A stretch of DNA of 64,000 nucleotides, taken from NCBI GenBank assembly GCA_041394365.1, contig JAWKIM010000010.1, forward strand, positions 318,025-382,024, given 5' to 3'. This document shows positions 57,126 through 64,000 of this stretch, piece by piece. Made by a program: the position numbers and the translations under genes. Source of the stretch: CAIXPF01 sp041394365 (lineage in GTDB: Bacteria; Actinomycetota; Acidimicrobiia; Acidimicrobiales; CAIXPF01). Position 1 is the stretch's first letter; each line of letters begins with the position of its first letter. Below the pieces are notes generated by a model. The model worked only from the letters and a program-made list of their open reading frames with translations, was not told the origin of the DNA and did not search any database.

Positions 57126-57143
57126 CGATTCGACGTCGATTCG
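57126..57143 (-). repeat. 18-bp CGAATC double-hexamer motif
   Basis: CGAATCGACGTCGAATCG on the minus strand, left arm of the perfect inverted pair in element copy 2. Confidence 0.7.
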
Positions 57144-57253
57144 ACCGCATCGACCGATCGGGTTCGGGCCGCCCACCTGTGGTGGCCTCCACCTCCGGTC
57201 AGGCCGCGCAGCCACGCCGATGGTGGCCAAACTCCGTGTCCTACGACCAATTC

Positions 57254-57271
57254 CGAATCGACGTCGAATCG
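57254..57271 (+). repeat. 18-bp CGAATC double-hexamer motif
   Basis: CGAATCGACGTCGAATCG on the plus strand, right arm of the inverted pair in element copy 2. Confidence 0.7.
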
Positions 57272-57389
57272 AGCGCGAAGGAGCTCGCCCATACCCCCGG
57301 CATGACGCAACCAACCACCAACCACCGCCTGCCGACCACCGACCGCCCGCCCCTGACCGCCAGCTCATGACCTCCCACCGCCGCACCGT

Positions 57390-57409
57390 TCAGCTCAGCT
57401 CAGCTCAGC

Positions 57410-57412
<3 letters not shown>
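57390..57412 (-). repeat. Pentamer (GCTGA)n array anchored on a stop codon
   Basis: The TGA stop of the fructosamine-kinase-like gene (57410-57412) is followed on the minus strand by four more GCTGA units, giving TGAs at 57405-57407, 57400-57402, 57395-57397 and 57390-57392. With a 5-bp period all three frames receive a stop. Confidence 0.88.
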
Positions 57413-58333
<921 letters not shown>

Positions 58334-58351
58334 GGCGCCTAGCATGCCGCC

Positions 58352-61300
58352 ATGGGACCCCACGACGACACCACCGCGGCAACCGGCGACCACCCGGGCT
58401 CCCCGGGGGCTCGGCCGTCGCCGCCGTGGCGCATCGGGGTGGACGTGGGCGGCACGTTCACCGACCTGGTGCTCGCCGACGCCGCCGGTGCCACCTGGGT
58501 GGCCAAGGTGCCGTCGGTGCCGCGCGATCCGAGCGTGGGTGTGCTCGACGCGCTGGACCAGCTCGCCGGCCGGCTGGGCAGCACCGTGGGCGCGCTGCTC
58601 GAGCGGTGCTCGCTGTTCGTGCACGGCTCCACGGTGGCCACCACCACGTTGCTCGAGGGCAAGGGCGCCACCGTGGGGCTGCTGACCACCGCCGGGTTCC
58701 GCGACGCGCTCGAGATCCGTCGGGGCATGCGGGAGGACCAGTGGGACCACCGGGCGCCCTACGCGCCGGTGCTCGTCCCCCGCTACCTGCGCCTGCCCGT
58801 GCGGGGCCGCATCGACGCCGCCGGGGTGGAGACCGAACCGCTCGCCACGGGCGAGGTGGCCGCTGCGCTGGAGACGTTCCGGTCGGAAGGCGTGCAGTCC
58901 ATCGCTGTGGCGCTGTTCAACAGCTTCGTCGACGACGGCCACGAGCAGGCGGTGCGGGCCGAGCTGGAACGCCTCGGGGCCGGTCCGTGGGTGACCACCT
59001 CAGCGGCGGTGGCGCCGATCATGGGCGAGTACGAGCGCACGTCCACCGCAGTGGTCAACGCCGCGCTGGCGCCACGCATCGTCGACTACCTGCGGGCGCT
59101 CGACGAGCAGCTCCGGGCCCGGGGGCTCAGCCGGGCGGTGCTGCTGGTGCAGTCCAACGGCGGCGTGGCGTCGGTGCCGCAGCTGGCGCCGCGCCCGGTC
59201 AACCTGCTGCTGTCGGGCCCGGCCGCCGGGGTGGGGGCGCTCAACCTGTACCGCTCGTGGGCGGGCACCGACGACGTGATCTCCATGGAGATCGGGGGCA
59301 CGTCGTGCGACGTGCTGCTCATGGCCGACGGGCAGGTCGACACCAAGGACGAGCTGTTCATCGGCGGCTACCACGTGGCCACCCCGTCGATCGACATCCA
59401 CACCATCGGCGCCGGCGGCGGCACGATCGCCCGGGTGGACGACGCCGGGCTGCTGGTGGTGGGGCCCGATGGCGCCGGTGCCGACCCCGGACCGGCCTGC
59501 TACGGGCGTGGCGGCACCGACCCCACGGTGACCGACGCCCAGCTGGTGCTGGGCCGGCTGCGCCCCGGGCCCTACGCCGACGGCGTGCTCACCCTCGATG
59601 CCGAGGCGGCGCGCGCCGCCATCGCCGAGCGGGTGGCCGGACCGCTCGGCATCGACGTGGAGACCGCCGCCGCCGGCATCGTGGCCCTCGTCGAGCAGCA
59701 CCTGCTGCACGCCGTCGAGTACCTGTCGATCGAGCGGGGCCACTCCCCCCGCCGGTTCACGCTGGTGGCCGCCGGTGGCGCCGGCCCGATGCACGGGGCC
59801 GCCGTCGGGCGGGCGCTGGGCTGCCGGCGGGTGTACGTGCCCCGCCAGGCCGGGGCGTTCTGTGCGCTCGGCATGCTGCACGCCGACATCCGCCAGGACT
59901 TCCAGCGGTTCCTGCTGGCCGAGGTGGCCACCGTCGACGCGGCGCGGGTGCTCGACGCGTTCGCCGAGCTCGAGGCGCAGGCCCTCGACGCGCTGCAGCG
60001 CGAAGGGGTCGAGCCCGAGCGCTGCGAGCTGACCCGATCGATCGACCTGCGCTACGCCGGGCAGCTGTGGTCGATCCGGGTGACGGTGGGAACCGGCGGG
60101 TTCGACGCCGATGCGGTGCGGGCCGCGTTCGAGTCGGAGTACGTGCGCCTGTACGGTCACCTGCAGCCCAACGGCACGCTGTTGATGAGCTCGGTGCGCG
60201 TCACCGGCCGGGCCTCGACCGGCCCGCTGGCACCGGTCGCGCCCCCCGGCGGCGACGGCGCCCCCCTGCCGGTGGAGACGCGCAAGGTGTTCCACGGCAG
60301 CTCCGGCTGGCTGGATACCGCGGTGTATGCCGGCCGGGACCTCTCCCCCGGCGCTCGGGTGGCGGGGCCGGCGATCGTGGAGGAGGCCACCACCACGGTG
60401 GTGTTGGGGCCGGTCGACGAGCTGGCGGTCGACCGGGGCGGGAACTTCGTGCTCGAGCTGCTCGAGCTGCTCGAGCCGGACGAGGCGGGCACCGTGGCTG
60501 AGGTACCGGACGGTATGGCGGGCGGCGGGCGGGACCCGATCACGCTGGCCCTGCTGCAGCACCGCATGGACCAGATCTCCCGCCACATGGGCTGGGTGAT
60601 GACCCGCACGGCCTCGAGCCCGATCTTCTCCCAATCCCACGACTTCAGCTGCTTCGTGGCCGCACCCGACGGCACGCTGGTGGCCAACGCCGACGGCATC
60701 CCGATCCACACCGGTGGGGGCGGCTTCGCGGTGCGGGCCATCCTGCGGGACTTCGGCGGTCGCATCGAGCCCGGCGACGTGTTCCTGCTGTCGGACCCCT
60801 ACGAGGCGGGCGGCAACCACCTGCCCGACTGGGTGATCGGCCGCCCGGTGTTCACGCCCGACGCCGGCGGCACGCCCACCCTGGCGGGTTTCTGCTGCAA
60901 CCGGGCCCACCAGTCCGACATCGGTGGCGGGTTGGCCGGCACCTACAACCCCGAGGCGACCGAGATCTGGCACGAGGGCATCCGCCTGCCGGTGTTGAAG
61001 CTGGTCGAAGGGGGCCGCGTGCGCGACGACCTGTGGAAGCTGCTGCTGCTCAACAGCCGCACCGCCGACCTGCTCGACGGCGACCTGCGGGCCATGCTCG
61101 GTTCGGTGGCCATCGGGGCCGAGCGCATCGAGGCGCTGGTGGCCGAGCTCGGCCTCGCCTCCTACCTCGATCACCTGCAGGGCATCTGCGACCACGCCGA
61201 TCGGCGTTTCCGCGGGGCGATCGCGGCCCTGCCCGACGGCCGCTACGAGGCGGTCGAACGCAGTGACAACGACTGCTTCGGGCCCGCCGACGTGCACGTG

Positions 61301-62274
61301 GACGTGGCCGTCACGGTGGCGGGCGACGAGCTGTGCGTCGACTTCACCGGCAGTTGCGAGCAGATCCGGGGCTTCAAGAACTCCTCGCTGGCCAACACCT
61401 ACTCGGCGGTCTACATGGCGCTGTCGAGCTTCTTCGACCCCGACCTGCCCCGCAACGAAGGGACGTACCGAGCGGTACGGATCGTGGCGCCCGAGGGCAC
61501 GGTGGTCAATGCCCGCCCGCCGGCCCCGATGACGATGAACACCGTGTTCGTCGCCTGGGAGATCGTGCACGCGGTGTGGAAGGCGCTGGCCCAGGCCGAT
61601 CCGGCGCGGGCGTGCGCCGGTTGGTCGAAGACCATGCACGGCCACGTGGCCGGTTGGCGGCCCGACGGTCGGGCTGGGTCATGTACCACTGGCACGCCAT
61701 GGGGTCGGGCGGGGCGACCTCCCGGGGCGACGGGTTCCCGCAGATCGGCCACCTCATCTCGCTCGGCGGGCTGGACCTGCCGAACCTCGAGTTCCACGAG
61801 CAGCTGTTCCCGGTGACCTACCGGCGCTGGGAGCTGCGCTGCGACGCGGCCGGTGCCGGCGAGCACCGCGGCGGCACCGGCGTGCACTACGAGGCCGACG
61901 TGAACGCACCGGCCAGCTGGTCCTTCCGGGCCGAGGGCATGGACACGCCCACCGGGTTCGGCGTGCTCGGCGGGCTCGACGGCGCCGCCGGCCAGGAGTG
62001 GATCGTGCCGCTCGACGAGGCCCTCGACGGCCCGACGTTCGTGCCGCCCAAGTACGGGGTGCGGCGCTTCTCCGGCCCGGGGCGCATGGTGGCGGCGACG
62101 CCCGGCGGTGGTGGCTGGGGTGACCCCCGCCGCCGCGAGCCGGCCCGGGTGCTGCGCGACGTGCGCGACGGCGTGGTCAGCGTGGATGCCGCCCGGTCGC
62201 TCTACGCGGTGGTCATTGGCGCCGACGGACGATCGGTGGACGAGCGGGCCACCGCCGCCCTACGGAACGGCTGA
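58352..62274 (+). CDS. Hydantoinase A/B (HyuA-HyuB) fusion, 5-oxoprolinase-like (frameshifted)
   Basis: About 1307 residues. HyuA half: WRIGVDVGGTFTDLVLADAA, CSLFVHGSTVATTTLLEGKG, LSGPAAGVGALNLYRSW, ISMEIGGTSCDVLLMADGQ, DIHTIGAGGGTIARVDD, LVAAGGAGPMHGAAVGRALG. HyuB half from residue about 730: DPITLALLQHRMDQISRHMG, GDVFLLSDPYEAGGNHLPDW, VDFTGSCEQIRGFKNSSLAN. At about 61672 one G in a GGGG run seems lost; the restored frame gives WVMYHWHAMGSGGATSRGDG and ends at 62274. Fused A/B enzymes hydrolyse N-methylhydantoin or 5-oxoproline with ATP; which applies is unknown. ATG 58352. Confidence 0.88.
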
Positions 62275-62312
62275 CCGCCCGCCGCGTCGACGCCCGCCGA
62301 GGATGTGTGGTG

Positions 62313-62342
62313 TATCCGACGGTAAGGCCCTACCGGCGGATA
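62313..62342. promoter_or_regulatory. HipB-type operator
   Basis: Near-perfect inverted repeat: TATCCGACGGTA (62313-62324) and TACCGGCGGATA (62331-62342), one mismatch, 6-bp centre AGGCCC. TATCC...GGATA ends recall the TATCC-N8-GGATA operator known for E. coli HipB, with wider spacing here. The end (TAGAGT, 62341-62346) could be a -10 box 20 bp before the antitoxin start. Confidence 0.7.
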
Positions 62343-62365
62343 GAGTGGACGCCGCTGGAGGTCCA

Positions 62366-62710
62366 ATGGCTCGTCGCGTCCATGCCCACACCCCGGCCAC
62401 GATGCAGTTGGTGGCCGCGCTCGGTCTCGAGATCGCCCGGGGTCGTCGCGCCCGGCGGCTGACCGCGGCCGAGTTGGCCGAGCGGGCGGGCATCTCCCGT
62501 TCGACGCTGCACGCGGTGGAGCACGGCTCGCCCACCGTCGCCATCGGCGTCGTGTTCGAGGTGGCCGGACTGGTGGGCATCGACCTGTTCGGCGCCGGCC
62601 CGGCGGGCGCGGCGAGCCTGCTCGAGGCCGGCCGCACCCGCCTGGCGCTGCTACCCGTCCGGGTGCGCACCGCCGACGTCCACACCGACCCGGCCGGGGA
62701 CGACTTCTGA
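62366..62710 (+). CDS. hipB: HipB-like antitoxin, XRE family
   Basis: 114 residues. The HTH_3 domain spans about 17-70: LGLEIARGRRARRLTAAELA, ERAGISRSTLHAVEHGSPTV, and IGVVFEVAGLVGIDLFG. The C-terminal tail of about 40 residues is longer than the usual HipB tail. It should bind the HipA kinase and repress the operon through the palindrome just upstream. ATG 62366 is 5 bp after GGAGG. The stop TGA overlaps the toxin ATG by one base. Confidence 0.88.
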   Translation: MARRVHAHTPATMQLVAALGLEIARGRRARRLTAAELAERAGISRSTLHAVEHGSPTVAIGVVFEVAGLVGIDLFGAGPAGAASLLEAGRTRLALLPVRVRTADVHTDPAGDDF

Positions 62711-63975
62711 TGGGCGCCACCCCGCAGCAGGCCTACGTGTGGGTCTGGCTGCCGGGTGCGGTGGACCCGGTGGTGGCCGGCCGCCTACGGGCCGACGGCG
62801 AGGTGCTCACGTTCACCTACGGCCGCAGCTACCTCGAGCGGCCCGATGCCGTGCCGCTGTACCTGCCGGAGCTGCCGTTGCGGCGCGGGACGATCGCGCC
62901 ACGGCCCCCGCTGGCGGTGGCCGGCTGCCTGCGCGACGCCGCGCCCGACGCCTGGGGCCAACGGGTGATCCTGGCCCGCCACGTCGGCCGCCTCGGTCCC
63001 GGCCACGACACCGCCTCGCTCGGTCTGCTCAGCTACCTGCTCGAGTCGGGCTCGGACCGCATCGGGGCGCTCGACTTCCAGACCGACGCCTCCCGCTACG
63101 TCCCGCGCCTGCAGCGCGCCGAACTGGAGGAGCTGTTCACCGCCGCCGCCCGGCTCGATGCCGGCGAGGCGCTGCCGACCGAACTCGCCCAGGCGCTGTT
63201 GCACGGCACGTCCATCGGTGGCGCCCGCCCCAAGGCCCTGCTCCACGACACCGGTTCGGGCGCGCTGCTCATCGCCAAGTTCTCCACCGCCTCGGACCCC
63301 TACCCGGTGGTCAAGGCCGAGGCGGTGGCGATGGACCTCGCCCGGCGGGTGGGCCTCGACGTGGCCGCCACCAGCCTGACCCGCTGCCTGGGCCGCCATG
63401 TGCTGCTGGTCGAGCGCTTCGACCGCCGCCGGGAGCCGCACGGCGTGACCCGCCGGATGCTGGTCTCGGCGCTCACGCTGTTCGGCCTCGACGAGCTGGC
63501 CGCGCGCTGGGCCACCTACGGCGAGCTGGCCGATCTCATCCGGGCCCGCTTCACCGCCCCCGACGCCACGCTGCGCGAGCTGTTCGGCCGGATCGTGTTC
63601 AACGTGTGCATCAGCAACACCGACGACCACGCCCGCAACCACGCCGCCTTCTTCGATCCCCGGCCCGGCGGTGTGGACCTCACCCTCACCCCGGCCTACG
63701 ACCTGTGCCCCCAGCCGCGCTCCGGGCACACCGCCAACCAGGCGATGGCCATCGATCGCGGCGGCCGGCGGGCGAGCCGGCTGCGGCTGTGCCGGGAGTC
63801 GGCCGCGCTCTACCACCTCACCGACGCCGAGGCGGCCGACATCATCGAGCACCAGCTGACCGTCATCGGCGAGCAGTGGCCCGACGCCGCCGAGCGAGCC
63901 GAGCTGACGGCGGTGGAACGGGCGGCCCTGTGGGGCCGCCAGATCCTCAACCCCGCCATCCACTTCGACGACTGA
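62710..63975 (+). CDS. hipA: HipA-like serine/threonine kinase toxin
   Basis: 421 residues. N-terminal subdomain GRLRADGEVLTFTYGRSYLE; kinase core with GGARPK (170-175) as P-loop, the ATP-binding Lys in LIAKF (Lys190), the catalytic loop NTDDHARNH (303-311) and AYDLCP (329-334) as metal-binding segment. E. coli HipA phosphorylates glutamyl-tRNA synthetase and induces persistence; the target here is not known. ATG 62710 overlaps the antitoxin stop (TGATG), the usual translational coupling. All key residues look intact. Confidence 0.92.
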   Translation: MGATPQQAYVWVWLPGAVDPVVAGRLRADGEVLTFTYGRSYLERPDAVPLYLPELPLRRGTIAPRPPLAVAGCLRDAAPDAWGQRVILARHVGRLGPGHDTASLGLLSYLLESGSDRIGALDFQTDASRYVPRLQRAELEELFTAAARLDAGEALPTELAQALLHGTSIGGARPKALLHDTGSGALLIAKFSTASDPYPVVKAEAVAMDLARRVGLDVAATSLTRCLGRHVLLVERFDRRREPHGVTRRMLVSALTLFGLDELAARWATYGELADLIRARFTAPDATLRELFGRIVFNVCISNTDDHARNHAAFFDPRPGGVDLTLTPAYDLCPQPRSGHTANQAMAIDRGGRRASRLRLCRESAALYHLTDAEAADIIEHQLTVIGEQWPDAAERAELTAVERAALWGRQILNPAIHFDD

Positions 63976-64000
63976 GTTTGCCGGCGGTGTTTGCTGGCGG

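Larger units (their letters stand above)
56905..57385 (-). repeat. Dispersed intergenic element, copy 2
   Basis: Counterpart of 8124-8530, matching over most of its length with indels, including one longer insertion. Inverted 18-bp arms at 57126-57143 and 57254-57271 are perfectly complementary and flank a 110-bp core. As in copy 1 the element lies beyond a pentamer array at the 3' end of a minus-strand gene. It has no conserved reading frame and no transposase. Confidence 0.7.

Noticed and set aside
59000..61645. Minus-strand open frame of 881 codons opposite the hydantoinase
   Set aside because: Same shadow composition, and it lies entirely inside a well-conserved HyuA-HyuB gene.

Overview
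The window is very GC-rich, densely coded DNA with GTG and ATG starts and strong G/C third-position bias. Gene content points to an actinobacterium: a TIGR03084/DinB-type (mycothiol-era) protein, PadR, MarR and TetR regulators, CaiB/BaiF CoA-transferase, MaoC dehydratase, acyl-CoA dehydrogenase, two HpaB-type flavin monooxygenases, a hydantoinase A/B fusion and a DUF2126 transglutaminase. A member of Acidimicrobiia is a reasonable guess but is inference. No rRNA, tRNA, CRISPR array, transposase or phage gene was seen.

Layout. 0-7.3 kb: CoA-transferase, DUF2126 transglutaminase, secreted FG-GAP protein, aminotransferase. 7.3-8.6 kb: a gene-free gap with a dispersed element. 8.6-16.6 kb: Gfo/Idh oxidoreductase, metallophosphoesterase, membrane protein, J-domain protein, PhoD-like phosphatase, first GGDEF/EAL protein. 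16.6-22.1 kb: a stretch where almost every gene is broken by indels (ABM monooxygenase, DUF4157-like protein, acyl-CoA dehydrogenase, wall-anchored protein, MaoC, methyltransferase), with a repeat-rich gap at 19.4-20.0 kb. 22.1-34.3 kb: pseudouridine catabolism pair, TauE exporter, TIGR03084 protein, glycoside-hydrolase-like protein, ferredoxin, LemA/DUF2207 pair, RnfD-like protein, PadR, and a MarR/MFS efflux operon with a clear operator. 34.3-39.3 kb: Aer-type PAS protein, molybdopterin hydroxylase, HpaB-like monooxygenase. 39.4-45.5 kb: cupin, questin-oxidase-like protein, SUMF1-like protein, short FAD protein, glycosyltransferase and a 14-blade WD40 protein. 45.6-56.6 kb: MocR regulator, SDR, alpha/beta hydrolase, 2-hydroxyacid dehydrogenase, second HpaB-like enzyme, second GGDEF/EAL protein, amidohydrolase with TetR. 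56.7-57.4 kb: second copy of the dispersed element. 57.4-64 kb: fructosamine kinase, HyuA-HyuB fusion and a HipB/HipA toxin-antitoxin pair.

The most unusual signals are non-coding. (1) A roughly 400-480 bp intergenic element occurs twice (8.1-8.5 and 56.9-57.4 kb), each beside a pentamer array that starts at the stop codon of the neighbouring gene. (2) An 18-bp motif with two CGAATC hexamers 11 bp apart occurs nine times, only in the three gene-poor gaps. (3) Four genes carry short tandem repeats beginning at their stop codon. (4) A TACCGnnCGGTA palindrome recurs far above chance inside and outside genes.

About twenty genes carry apparent 1-2 nt frameshifts. Many look like under-called G or C runs, so sequencing error in a draft assembly is the first explanation. 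The coordinates given for those genes span the reconstructed, not the literal, reading frame.
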